Origin: a virus
IMG/VR virus record: IMGVR_UViG_3300030060_000325
Coordinates: 1,070 to 32,456 of that record
DNA length: 31,387 nt
Reading direction: 5' to 3' (one strand)
The notes beneath the pieces were generated by a model. That model ran no database searches. It saw nothing but the letters and a program-made list of their open reading frames with translations, and had not been told where the DNA came from. The translations under genes were made by a program, and so were the position numbers. Positions 5,818-12,568 of the stretch are shown one piece after another; position 1 is the stretch's first letter; every line of letters begins with the position of its first letter.

Positions 5818-6110
5818 TATGCTTTCCTCTTCTTAGCCTTGTTGCGCTTGGATATTGCAGCCGCCTTCTTCCTTGCATCAGCCTTGCTGCTTGCACCCCA
5901 TGCCCTAAGAGACAGGAGTAACCTCGTTGGCTTACCATTTTTATATTCAGCCCCCCTCATATTGCCCATTCTAGCCAGAAAACTTGCTCTGCGTGGGTTG
6001 TCACCCTTTTTAACTGGAGGTTTTAAGTTAGATCCTGTGGTGCGTCTAAAGAAAGCCCTGCCAGCTTTATTCAATCCACCCTTCGGATTTTGAAATCTTT
6101 TAGCTACCAT
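5817..6110 (-). CDS. Basic phage protein of the DUF6321-like type, 97 aa
   Basis: Contains NPKGGLNKAGRAFFRRTTGS, then NLKPPVKKGDNPRRASFLAR, a KNGKPTRLLLSLRAWG segment and a lysine-rich tail. This 'GLN..GR....tgs.LKPPVkkg.nprr.SF.aRM' layout is familiar from many phage and uncultured-virus proteins of unknown function; I associate it with DUF6321, from memory. It overlaps the lysozyme gene by 11 bases. Found with virion and lysis genes, it may be a virion or DNA-associated protein, but no activity is established. Confidence 0.65.
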   Translation of the reverse strand: MVAKRFQNPKGGLNKAGRAFFRRTTGSNLKPPVKKGDNPRRASFLARMGNMRGAEYKNGKPTRLLLSLRAWGASSKADARKKAAAISKRNKAKKRKA

Positions 6111-6552
6111 CTGCCAAAGCCCTCATACGGTCAACTAAACGCCTAGCCCTGTTGGGAACTTGTGTGTACCACTTTGAGTCAACCATTTCGTCTGCGGCCT
6201 TATTCCAATCTCTAGCATCAACGCCAGCTTTCATGCCCTTGAACTTACTCAAACGAGGTCGACCCATGTTAAACATCATGTTTGCAATGATGTGTTGGCA
6301 CTCTTCCGGCAAGTCATCAAAGTCTGAATACAGAGCTTTACACTCATCGAGTGTTACGGCTATATCAAGAGCAAACAACTGGCGCACACGCTCTTGTTCA
6401 ACAACTGTGCCTACAGGCTTGCCATATTCTTCGTCTACTTCAGTAATCATGTGACCCACGCCTGTTGTACAGATTCCTAAATGATCTAGGTATATCTCGT
6501 ACTTACAGCCTTCATCTTCAGCAATCTCTTCTCGTAATCTATCTTTGTTCAT
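6100..6552 (-). CDS. T4-type lysozyme endolysin (GH24 muramidase)
   Basis: A 150-aa protein that aligns with T4 lysozyme through the catalytic core: AEDEGCKYEIYLDHLGICTT, then GVGHMI. The Glu-8aa-Asp-5aa-Thr spacing is kept (Glu14, Asp23, Thr29, against T4 Glu11, Asp20, Thr26). A later NMMFNMGRPRLSKFKGM matches the conserved 'N..fN.G...l..F' region. It cleaves peptidoglycan at lysis. There is no signal peptide or SAR anchor, so it needs a holin, and a holin-like gene lies at 7161-7538. It starts as ATGA over the upstream stop. Confidence 0.9.
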   Translation of the reverse strand: MNKDRLREEIAEDEGCKYEIYLDHLGICTTGVGHMITEVDEEYGKPVGTVVEQERVRQLFALDIAVTLDECKALYSDFDDLPEECQHIIANMMFNMGRPRLSKFKGMKAGVDARDWNKAADEMVDSKWYTQVPNRARRLVDRMRALADGS

Positions 6553-6725
6553 TTGTTTTTCTTTGCTTTTGCCTGTGCGGTTTTAGACAAGTCTTTGAAG
6601 TGAAACAAACGCTTGGATGTTTTGCCATGTGATTTGCCAGAATGTAACTGACCATTTGGCATTTTGTGTGTGCCACCCTTGTGCAAAGTACCATCTCTAA
6701 AATAATGTTTTACGCCTTTAGCCAT
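6549..6725 (-). CDS. Small basic His/Lys-rich phage protein, 58 aa
   Basis: ATG 6725 (TAATG) to stop 6549, reading MAKGVKHYFRDGTLHKGGTH, KMPNGQLHSGKSHGKTSKRL, then FHFKDLSKT. The pattern 'VKHYfrDGT.hkG.THKmPnG.lhsGk.H...SkrLfHf.dLs' recurs in small proteins of phages and uncultured viruses, and looks like a compact repeat of beta-hairpin turns (DGT, PNG). No function is known to me. It lies just ahead of the lysozyme gene with a 4-base overlap. Confidence 0.6.
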   Translation of the reverse strand: MAKGVKHYFRDGTLHKGGTHKMPNGQLHSGKSHGKTSKRLFHFKDLSKTAQAKAKKNK

Positions 6726-6982
6726 TACTTCTTCCTTTTCTTTGCAGTTGTTTTCTTTTTCTTCTTGCCGCCTCTGAGTAAATCACTATCAGCTTTTCTT
6801 GCACCACCCTTGCCAGTGGCAAACGAACGGACACGACCAGCGGCCCACTGGTGCTGTGATACCTTGGGCCTACTGCCAGCCGAAAAGTATGCCGCCGCAC
6901 CCCTAGAATAAACTTTGCTAAGTGTAGATTTAGATATGCCAGATGACTTGTGATACTTGTCAATCACAGCTTGCTTGCTCAT
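6725..6982 (-). CDS. DUF5824-like phage protein, 85 aa
   Basis: Contains STLSKVYSRGAAAYFSAGSR, then PKVSQHQWAAGRVRSFATGK and GGARKADSDLL, with a lysine-rich tail GGKKKKKTTAKKRKK. The 'v..rG..Ay...gsRP..s..qWa.aRV.SF.tg..ga.kADsDL' block is a recurrent phage domain of unknown function, which I associate with DUF5824. It occurs near structural genes in many genomes and could be a minor virion protein. It overlaps the upstream gene as ATGA. Confidence 0.65.
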   Translation of the reverse strand: MSKQAVIDKYHKSSGISKSTLSKVYSRGAAAYFSAGSRPKVSQHQWAAGRVRSFATGKGGARKADSDLLRGGKKKKKTTAKKRKK

Positions 6983-7164
6983 CCCTTGCTCCTTTGCTTA
7001 CTAATTCTAGCCATCATAGCTGGTGTAAGTTTTCCTTGTCTGAACAACTTAGCAGTACGCTTTATCTCTGCCTCACGCTTCTTCGGGTTCTTTGCGCCAC
7101 GCACATACTTCTTTGGCACACCGCCCTTTGTCTTGGGTACTTTTGGAAACTTTCTCTTGCTCAT
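6979..7164 (-). CDS. Small basic protein, 61 aa
   Basis: Reads MSKRKFPKVPKTKGGVPKKY, then VRGAKNPKKREAEIKRTAKL, then FRQGKLTPAMMARISKQRSK. More than 35 percent Lys plus Arg. The second half looks like an amphipathic helix followed by an LTPAMM turn. Overlaps the holin gene as ATGA. Other phages carry short proteins of similar make-up in the same place, but I cannot name a function. Nucleic-acid binding is the simplest guess. Confidence 0.6.
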   Translation of the reverse strand: MSKRKFPKVPKTKGGVPKKYVRGAKNPKKREAEIKRTAKLFRQGKLTPAMMARISKQRSKG

Positions 7165-7538
7165 TTCTTAAAACCCTTTATGCCTCGTATGCCAAAGCTT
7201 GCTCCAATACTAGCATACATAGCCCACTGAAACCACTGTGGGGTGTTTTCTAAGGCTGCAAACCCTTGTTCTACATAAGGCTGTGTAAACGGAATGAAGC
7301 ACATAGCTATGATTATAATAAACAAAATTGTCCAAGCTTCGTCTTTCCAGCTATTGTCACTGGCCTGTGCCATAATCTTTTCCCAGCCAGCCTCATGTGT
7401 AGCGGCAACCTTCATCACCTCTGCTTCTGCCTCTGCCTTTGCTTTGGCAACAGCACCTTTGGCCTTTGTTTGCTCTACCTTGGACTCCATCCATGACCCA
7501 GCCAGTGAAGCTATTGGGCCTATCAATGCCTGTATCAT
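7161..7538 (-). CDS. Holin-like protein with C-terminal membrane segments, 125 aa
   Basis: The N-terminal half is an Ala/Lys/Glu-rich helix (KGAVAKAKAEAEAEVMKVAA). Next come SWKDEAWTILFIIIIAMCFI and PFTQPYVEQGFAAL, then a second hydrophobic segment WFQWAMYASIGASFGIRGI. The motif 'SWKDE..t..f..p.i..FiP......GF..L...P.W......i...SFGiRG' is that of the phage 3TM-type holin family. It would open the inner membrane to the signal-less lysozyme encoded at 6100-6552. It overlaps its neighbours as ATGA at both ends. Confidence 0.75.
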   Translation of the reverse strand: MIQALIGPIASLAGSWMESKVEQTKAKGAVAKAKAEAEAEVMKVAATHEAGWEKIMAQASDNSWKDEAWTILFIIIIAMCFIPFTQPYVEQGFAALENTPQWFQWAMYASIGASFGIRGIKGFKK

Positions 7539-7744
7539 TCCTCTATAAACTCCAGTATCTCACCGTTCAACATCATCACTTTGAACTGTTTGCAGCTCCA
7601 TTTTTGGTCAAAGTTATTTGTATGCCCTACATTACGTTTAATCTTACGCCTAATCGCTAAACATTCGCCTAGAGATTGATAGGGCGTATATTCTACCTTC
7701 TGCCCACCCATAACCAACAACAATACAAATGTAAGCTCAACCAT
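7535..7744 (-). CDS. Small protein with hydrophobic N-terminus, 69 aa
   Basis: Begins MVELTFVLLLVMGGQKVEYT, a short hydrophobic leader that could be a signal peptide or weak anchor. Two cysteines follow (GECLAIRRK and WSCKQFK). There is no lipobox, so it does not look like an outer-membrane spanin lipoprotein. It resembles in outline the 73-aa protein at 8132-8353 (hydrophobic start, aromatic stretch, then cysteines). Lies in the lysis region between the holin and a coiled-coil membrane protein. Function unknown, probably periplasmic. Confidence 0.55.
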   Translation of the reverse strand: MVELTFVLLLVMGGQKVEYTPYQSLGECLAIRRKIKRNVGHTNNFDQKWSCKQFKVMMLNGEILEFIEE

Positions 7745-8132
7745 CTCCGTTACGCAACTTCTCTATGTTTTCTTCTATGGCTGTAATCCGTTTCTCGTAG
7801 AACTCTAGCGTAAGTTTTTGTTGTTGATCATAAGGTGCTTTGCCATCTTCAACCTGAGACTGCAACTTCTCAAACTCTAAAGCAAGATGCTCTATAAGCA
7901 TGAACTGCTCCGAATCGGCTGGCAAGCTACCCATCTCTCCTCTAGGCCACTTGATTCTAAACTCGGTGTTCTTTTCCAAGTCAGTCTTCATTATCGTAAT
8001 AGATGTGTTGAGCCTGTTGATTTCTGAGGTCAACGTGAAGTATGCCCAGGTAGCTACAGCCACCGCCCCTAGCATACTGATGATGTTTCTGAGAGGCAAA
8101 GCAACTTCTGTGTTTTCACTAAGCTTGGGCAT
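7737..8132 (-). CDS. Membrane-anchored coiled-coil protein, possible Rz-like spanin subunit
   Basis: A 131-aa protein. Residues about 14-35 (LRNIISMLGAVAVATWAYFT) form one membrane segment, followed by a long charged helical region (SEINRLNTSITIMKTDLEKN) and a C-terminal coiled coil (KRITAIEENIEKLRN). A type II membrane protein with a periplasmic coiled coil close to holin and lysozyme is the layout of an inner-membrane spanin. No lipoprotein partner is evident, so this is only a suggestion. Similar proteins occur in other marine podoviruses without an assigned role. Starts as TAATG with the upstream gene. Confidence 0.6.
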   Translation of the reverse strand: MPKLSENTEVALPLRNIISMLGAVAVATWAYFTLTSEINRLNTSITIMKTDLEKNTEFRIKWPRGEMGSLPADSEQFMLIEHLALEFEKLQSQVEDGKAPYDQQQKLTLEFYEKRITAIEENIEKLRNGDG

Positions 8133-8353
8133 TAGTCACTACATATTTGTTTGCCAGCACAGTCTTTAGGAAAGCATTCAATATTCATCTTAAAATACTC
8201 GTTGTCATAGTTTGCCTTCCACATGTCTTTTTGTAACAAACTGTAACATTGCTCTTTTGTAAAGGATTGTTGCAAAACTATCTGATTGCCAACATAAACC
8301 CACTCAATGCCTGTATGCCCCCACATCGATATGACAAGGACAAACTCTTTCAT
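8132..8353 (-). CDS. Small secreted-like cysteine protein, 73 aa
   Basis: From ATG 8353 it reads MKEFVLVISMWGHTGIEWVY, then VGNQIVLQQSFTKEQCYSLL, ending IECFPKDCAGKQICSD. The hydrophobic start and four cysteines suggest export and disulphides. ATG 8353 overlaps the upstream stop as ATGA, so it is preferred over a GTG six codons earlier. The 'W....EW.Y.GNQi.l.q..t.eqC....W....NeYf....eCfP' pattern is one I associate with marine-phage genomes. Role unknown. Confidence 0.6.
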   Translation of the reverse strand: MKEFVLVISMWGHTGIEWVYVGNQIVLQQSFTKEQCYSLLQKDMWKANYDNEYFKMNIECFPKDCAGKQICSD

Positions 8354-8556
8354 TTTTCTGAGTTTAGCCACACAGCCAAGCTACCTGTCATAGCACCTGT
8401 GACAACAGATATCAGGCTTGCTTGTTGTGTTGTAAGATCAGGCTGTGACAATGCCCACTCAATGCATCTAATGTACACGCCTGTCATGCATAGCATCATA
8501 AAGCGTGGCAGTATTTTTAACTCTAATAACTTTCTAGCAACTTCTTCTGCACTCAT
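8350..8556 (-). CDS. Small membrane protein with two helices, 68 aa
   Basis: Reads MSAEEVARKLLELKILPRFM, then MLCMTGVYIRCIEWALSQPD and LTTQQASLISVVTGAMTGSL, ending AVWLNSEK. Two hydrophobic stretches (about 18-33 and 46-64) are joined by a polar turn, and the N-terminus is amphipathic. The size and hairpin topology fit a second holin or antiholin-type protein as well as a virion membrane protein. Overlaps both neighbours as ATGA. Confidence 0.6.
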   Translation of the reverse strand: MSAEEVARKLLELKILPRFMMLCMTGVYIRCIEWALSQPDLTTQQASLISVVTGAMTGSLAVWLNSEK

Positions 8557-8999
8557 TCAAACCATCCCTTCAGCCAAGCAACCCAAGCAACCAAGCCGCC
8601 AATCATACCGGCTATAACTACAACAAGAAACCCAAGCCCTAGCATCTCCATGATTTCTTCTCGTCTGCGCCTAGCAAGTTCCTCTTGCACTCTGCGTTCC
8701 TTACGAGCCTTTGCTTGAAACTCTTGCCAATCCCTGTATAGACCAGCACGACCATAAAGCTGCATCCAGCTACGCAAATCATTCTCTTGCTGTCTAAGTT
8801 TTTCAAGGGCAATAAATTCCTCTAAATCACCCTTCCTTATGCTACCCCTTCTTTTTTTATTGCCTTTTCTTTTGAGTTCTTCTTTGGCAATAATCAGGTC
8901 AGATATTGCTTTGCCGCACCTTGTTAAGTCACCTGTATTTTGGATGGTCTTTTTTATTATTGCAAAGGCAGCATTAGCAGCCGCTAATTCGGCTAACAT
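8553..8999 (-). CDS. Conserved phage protein with C-terminal membrane anchor, 148 aa
   Basis: Starts MLAELAAANAAFAIIKKTIQ, then a basic RKGNKKRRGSIRKGD, the segment DLEEFIALEKLRQQENDLRS and WMQLYGRAGLYRDWQEFQAK, a highly charged helix, and a terminal transmembrane segment MLGLGFLVVVIAGMIGGLVA. I recognise the 'MLAELAAANAAF..IK.ti.n...l...g..i......e' opening from marine podovirus genomes, where it has no assigned function. The C-terminal anchor and location suggest a lysis or membrane-injection role. GGAT lies upstream of the ATG. Confidence 0.65.
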   Translation of the reverse strand: MLAELAAANAAFAIIKKTIQNTGDLTRCGKAISDLIIAKEELKRKGNKKRRGSIRKGDLEEFIALEKLRQQENDLRSWMQLYGRAGLYRDWQEFQAKARKERRVQEELARRRREEIMEMLGLGFLVVVIAGMIGGLVAWVAWLKGWFE

Positions 9000-9007
9000 T
9001 TTTTATC

Positions 9008-9385
9008 CTATGAGTAAGGACTGTCGCCTAGCAAAGTTTTATCCCAAGCAGCTTTGAGCTTTGCTATTGTGGTAGCACTGTCAATGGCTGATGCAGCGGG
9101 TGCATCTCGCAAAGACTTTTTCTTTTCAGCAGAAGCGGTCTGTGCTGAACTATCGCCAGCTTCAAGGGCTTTCATGTAAACCACATCTTCTGCTTCAAGC
9201 AAAGGCTGACGCACTTCACGGATTTTGTCCTTGAAAAGCTCTTTGGCCTTAGTCATGTCCTCTGAGATAACCTTGCCAGACAGCGACCATGCGCCTCTGA
9301 AATCACGATTGCTGGGGATAGACGTAGCTTCACTACTGTCTATTTGGTTTCCGTCTTTATCAACAATATACGTTGTTACAGCCAT
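9008..9385 (-). CDS. Conserved phage protein downstream of the fibre genes, 125 aa
   Basis: From ATG 9385, which has AAGGAG seven bases upstream, it reads MAVTTYIVDKDGNQIDSSEA, FRGAWSLSGKVISEDMTKAK, ELFKDKIREVRQPLLEAEDV and later LRDAPAASAIDSATTIAKLK. The 'fR.AW...g.vi..dm.kAk.i..dkiR..R.plle..D..ymkale.gd' pattern matches small phage proteins found after tail-fibre genes, probably fibre chaperones or minor fibre proteins. I cannot give a proven role. A longer form from 9421 would overlap the upstream gene and bypass the good Shine-Dalgarno. Confidence 0.65.
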   Translation of the reverse strand: MAVTTYIVDKDGNQIDSSEATSIPSNRDFRGAWSLSGKVISEDMTKAKELFKDKIREVRQPLLEAEDVVYMKALEAGDSSAQTASAEKKKSLRDAPAASAIDSATTIAKLKAAWDKTLLGDSPYS

Positions 9386-9396
9386 GTTTTTCTCCT

Positions 9397-9849
9397 TCAC
9401 GCTGCCTTTGATATGCGCCAAGCATTACGCCAGACACGAGTTTCTGGTAACTGGTCTTTTCGACAGATAACCATCTTTGGGCTGTTGCCCTCATCCCACG
9501 ACTGCCATACAGACTGTGGTATGTCCTTTTGAATTAAGTATTCGATACATTCCTTCTCCGACATAGCTGGCATTGGCTCAGTGTCATGCAACAAATAGCC
9601 TCTGGTATGTTTCTTAAAGTCAGGCTGCGCTTCGTCTTTGGCAAGTTCCCAGTACACCCACACTGGCGGTAAGATACCGCCCTGCATAGCTGCTGCCATC
9701 CAGTTGGGGTCTGGTACGAGTATCTTAGCGCACTCGTCAATGCTGTCCTCGTAGACCACACGGTAGTCTGACTGATAGCTTTCTAGGTTTTCTTTTGCCC
9801 AGCACAACCTATCCCATAAGTGTGTGCCTTGAAATTCAGGTGTGTCCAT
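9397..9849 (-). CDS. Conserved phage protein of unknown function, 150 aa
   Basis: Contains LVPDPNWMAAAMQGGILPPV, then WVYWELAKDEAQPDFKKHTR, GYLLHDTEPMPAMSEKECIE, YLIQKDIPQSVWQSWD and a VWRNAWRIS end. The block 'DPNWMAAA.QGGILPP..vyw.lak.ea..dFk......GyllHdt.p' is one I recognise from marine podovirus genomes, where it lies next to the tail-fibre gene. It may serve fibre assembly. The ATG at 9849 uses the GGAGAC of the upstream gene's conserved 3' end as its ribosome-binding site. Confidence 0.65.
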   Translation of the reverse strand: MDTPEFQGTHLWDRLCWAKENLESYQSDYRVVYEDSIDECAKILVPDPNWMAAAMQGGILPPVWVYWELAKDEAQPDFKKHTRGYLLHDTEPMPAMSEKECIEYLIQKDIPQSVWQSWDEGNSPKMVICRKDQLPETRVWRNAWRISKAA

Positions 9850-10205
9850 TATGCTAAGTCTCCAGTAATTGTTCCAAAATTAGCTGTATCAATTAGTGTG
9901 TTGTCGTGTGACCTAGCCTCAAAACCGTCAGCAGATGTGCCTCTAGCATTTGCACCACAAAAAGTTGAGGTGTTGGACATTAAACTTCTAGCGTGAGCAT
10001 CTGATGAAAATGCGTTGGTGTAATTAATTGTGAACGCTCCTGTAGAACTGTCTGTGACACTACTTATATTAAAACTAACTGATATAACAGGAGTTGCTTG
10101 TAGGTATTGAATATAAGCCTTTGCCGCACCTTCAACAACGTACTGCGTATCAAGCGACCCTGCGGTGCTGTGTTCTAGTTGGTCTGCTACAATTTTGCCA
10201 GCCAT
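9849..10205 (-). CDS. Fibre-tip-like paralogue 3, 118 aa
   Basis: Third of three tandem related genes. It has an N-terminal KIVADQLEHSTAG segment, then SFNISSVTDSSTGAFTINYT and NAFSSDAHARSLM, and ends TGDLA. The 'sFN.SS.tD...G.ft.n.tnAm' core is a repeated beta-rich motif of marine phage tail-fibre tips. Here it is on its own without a T7-type anchor domain. It shares the last four residues GDLA with paralogues 1 and 2. Likely a distal fibre or receptor-binding subunit, possibly trimeric. The start overlaps the previous stop as TAATG. Confidence 0.65.
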   Translation of the reverse strand: MAGKIVADQLEHSTAGSLDTQYVVEGAAKAYIQYLQATPVISVSFNISSVTDSSTGAFTINYTNAFSSDAHARSLMSNTSTFCGANARGTSADGFEARSHDNTLIDTANFGTITGDLA

Positions 10206-10609
10206 TACGCTAAGTCTCCATGTACATTGTTATAAACATAATCATGGTCGTAAGAAGTTCCTGTGTAATCATAATCTTTTTGTTTTAGTTGAGAAGATGA
10301 TATAGGAAGTCCATCATTACAACCTGTTTTTGTAACCGAAGCATAATTATGACTAACCATTACACTGTAAGTTGTGTTTGCCATAGCATTTGTAAAATTT
10401 GTAAGACTTTGACCTGTTGCATCATCTGACCATGAAGACACATTAAAACTATCTTTAGCCTCTACAGTAGCCGTTCTTTGTTGTGCATATAGCCAAACTT
10501 TTACCAACCCCTGCTGAAGATTAGTTGTCGTGCTATTACCTTCACCTGTTACAGCAATAGAGCCAGCAGTGCTTGTACCAGTGAGCGTGTTTACAAGAAT
10601 GGTACTCAT
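10205..10609 (-). CDS. Fibre-tip-like paralogue 2, 134 aa
   Basis: From ATG 10609 (ATGA overlap with paralogue 1) it reads MSTILVNTLTGTSTAGSIAV, a LVKVWLYAQQRTATVEAK strand segment, then DSFNVSSWSDDATGQSLTNF and TNAMANTTYSVM, and ends HGDLA. This one keeps the fuller 'VkvWl......t.ea..sFNvSs.sD..tG....nftnAM...tYsv' motif of fibre proteins, including the preceding VKVW strand. Asp/Tyr-rich residues just before the end could form the binding surface. A GDLA tail supplies the next gene's Shine-Dalgarno. Confidence 0.65.
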   Translation of the reverse strand: MSTILVNTLTGTSTAGSIAVTGEGNSTTTNLQQGLVKVWLYAQQRTATVEAKDSFNVSSWSDDATGQSLTNFTNAMANTTYSVMVSHNYASVTKTGCNDGLPISSSQLKQKDYDYTGTSYDHDYVYNNVHGDLA

Positions 10610-10977
10610 GCTAGGTCTCCCCAAGTAATAGCCCCTGATTCTTGGTCAGAATTTGTTGGAGAAGTATTATTATCACACGTATTACACTCATATTGTGATG
10701 TAGATTTCATAACATCTCCACTAACTCCTGATAAGTTAGGAACTCCTGTTCTTGTCGTATTTCCCGCATAACCAAAAGTTGCAGCAGTCATAGCATTAGT
10801 AATATTTGGAAAATATCGCCCAGCGGAAAAGTCAGTAATTGAAGACAAATTAAAACTTGAGTCTATAACAACATTAATTTGGTCAAAAAACCAATATGAT
10901 TTACCCGCCTCTTGCTTAGTTAGCGTAGCCGCACCGCCAGAGGTATTCTGAATTGTATCTGCTTTTAACGTACTCAT
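10606..10977 (-). CDS. Fibre-tip-like paralogue 1, 123 aa
   Basis: Starts MSTLKADTIQNTSGGAATLT, an opening common in phage fibre-tip proteins. Then come KSYWFFDQINVVIDSSFNLS, SITDFSAGRYFPNITNAMTA and a variable Asn/Cys-rich part (ECNTCDNNTSP), ending TWGDLA. It lies directly after the long tail-fibre gene, with GGTGG before its ATG. The core aligns with the two following genes, while the C-terminal thirds differ, as expected for receptor-binding regions under selection. Predicted distal fibre component. No enzymatic motif is seen. Confidence 0.65.
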   Translation of the reverse strand: MSTLKADTIQNTSGGAATLTKQEAGKSYWFFDQINVVIDSSFNLSSITDFSAGRYFPNITNAMTAATFGYAGNTTRTGVPNLSGVSGDVMKSTSQYECNTCDNNTSPTNSDQESGAITWGDLA

Positions 10978-12534
10978 TTACACCACCGTATATGTTTCGC
11001 CAGAGCCAACAGTAACTGTTACGCCGCTATTGATTGTTATAGGGCCAGCAGACATGGCGTTCTTACCATTTGTAATTGTGTAGTTTGTTGTCACAGTCTG
11101 ACCATTTTCATAAAATACTTGGTCTGAACCGCCGCCAGTAGCTCCAGCAGCTATGCCTGTCAAAGCTGACCCATCCAATGCTGGCATTGCTCCTGTAAGC
11201 TGTGAAGCTGCTATGCTTTTGTTGGTAAGGGTTTGCGTTGCAGAAGTTCCAACAATTTCTTGATCGCCCCCTGCTGGTAATGTCAAAACATTTGTAACAG
11301 TTGCAGAATGTGGTTGCGCTTTTACAGTTTGACCGTGTGTGTTGGCCTCACAGTTAAATACTATAGTGCCGGGATTAGTGTTTCCTTTGAGAACTGTTTT
11401 GCCAGTGCCGTTTGGAGCAAGCTCTATATCACGGTTGCTTGTGGTCACAATATCAAAGGTTACTACATCTAAGTTGCCGCCAAGCTGCGGTGATGTATCG
11501 CCAGATAATTCGGTAATGCCGCCCACACCGTCATTGCCTGAGTATGAAAAATCTACTCTGATGCCATCTGAATTGCTAAATGTGCCATTAGACACAAGAT
11601 GTGACACGGGAACTTTTGTGTAACCAGATGCGTCTGTAACTGAACCTGTAACTTTATACAAAGCAAAGGTGGCTGGCGTTCCCTCTTTTTCTATATGCAC
11701 AATGCCTCTGCCAGTTGCATTTGCAACATCATCAAAGCTTTGAATAAAGGTTGATATATCAGCACTATTGTCATCTGCATCATCAAAGTACATTTCTGTA
11801 ACTGATGCCAACGTGCCGTTGTTAAGAGCAAGCTTTCCTGCCCCTGGGTCTGCATCTGACGTACTGTTGTTAAAGGTCATCTGCAAGCCAGCACTGTTGC
11901 CTGTTGCGCCAGTGTTGCCTGTAACAAGACCAAAGGCCAAAGCAAGCGCACCAGTAGAGGCTGTGTAGGTTGCGCTAGCGGTAGGGCTGCCACCAGCAGA
12001 TACAGCCGACACTGAGGCTGTAACGGTATCTACCTTGCCTTCGCTAACCTGTAGATTGCCACTGCCATCAAACCCAAGCAATTTGTTTGCTCTAGCTGTT
12101 GCGTCCTCTGTAAACTCTGCTGTAGCAATTACATTTGTTTGAGATACTTTGAGCGTTCTTCCAAGCTCTTCTTCTAGCTCTTGTGCTATAAAGGTCAGCT
12201 TGTCTAGTGCATCTTCATGGGTGGCTGCTGGAAATGGATCATTAGGCACATAATCTGTAAGCTGTGTTCTTGCAGTTGTGCGTAACAACACCACTGTCTC
12301 ACCGCTTGCTGGGATATTACCTGATGTAAAGGTTACATTTCCACCACTAGAGCTACCAACACCTGAGACTGTGTAATGAGTGGTCTTGGTCTTTGTTGTT
12401 TCTGCACCAGTAGAATCAGTTCTGATAATTACAGTAATGTCATCATCATCAAAGATTTTGAAGCCATAAGCAAAGACATCGGTACTGCCATTACCGCTAT
12501 AACTGTTTCTGGTTGTTGCGCTACTTACTGTCAT
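10978..12534 (-). CDS. Tail fibre protein with T7-type N-terminal anchor, 518 aa
   Basis: The N-terminal part MTVSSATTRNSYSGNGSTDV, then FAYGFKIFDDDDITVII, and the segment YVPNDPFPAATHEDALDKLT match the T7 gp17 N-terminal domain that attaches fibres to the tail. The middle is low-complexity beta-rich sequence (TGNTGATGNSAGLQMTFNNS) and a SGDTSPQLGGNLDV repeat-like unit. The C-terminus has the common fibre-tip motif YENGQTVTTNYTITNGKNAM, then SAGPITINSGVTVTV. T7 gp17 is about 553 aa, so the length fits. It recognises the host surface, perhaps with the three small genes downstream providing the tips. GGAG precedes ATG 12534. Confidence 0.85.
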   Translation of the reverse strand: MTVSSATTRNSYSGNGSTDVFAYGFKIFDDDDITVIIRTDSTGAETTKTKTTHYTVSGVGSSSGGNVTFTSGNIPASGETVVLLRTTARTQLTDYVPNDPFPAATHEDALDKLTFIAQELEEELGRTLKVSQTNVIATAEFTEDATARANKLLGFDGSGNLQVSEGKVDTVTASVSAVSAGGSPTASATYTASTGALALAFGLVTGNTGATGNSAGLQMTFNNSTSDADPGAGKLALNNGTLASVTEMYFDDADDNSADISTFIQSFDDVANATGRGIVHIEKEGTPATFALYKVTGSVTDASGYTKVPVSHLVSNGTFSNSDGIRVDFSYSGNDGVGGITELSGDTSPQLGGNLDVVTFDIVTTSNRDIELAPNGTGKTVLKGNTNPGTIVFNCEANTHGQTVKAQPHSATVTNVLTLPAGGDQEIVGTSATQTLTNKSIAASQLTGAMPALDGSALTGIAAGATGGGSDQVFYENGQTVTTNYTITNGKNAMSAGPITINSGVTVTVGSGETYTVV

Positions 12535-12568
12535 GCTTTACTCCAGTGTTGCCCTATCATATCAAAAA

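Noticed and set aside
5752-6093. A 113-codon plus-strand frame over the small basic genes.
   Set aside because: Its Leu/Phe/Pro-rich sequence is the typical antisense shadow of lysine-rich genes; the minus-strand frames have coupled starts and recognisable motifs.
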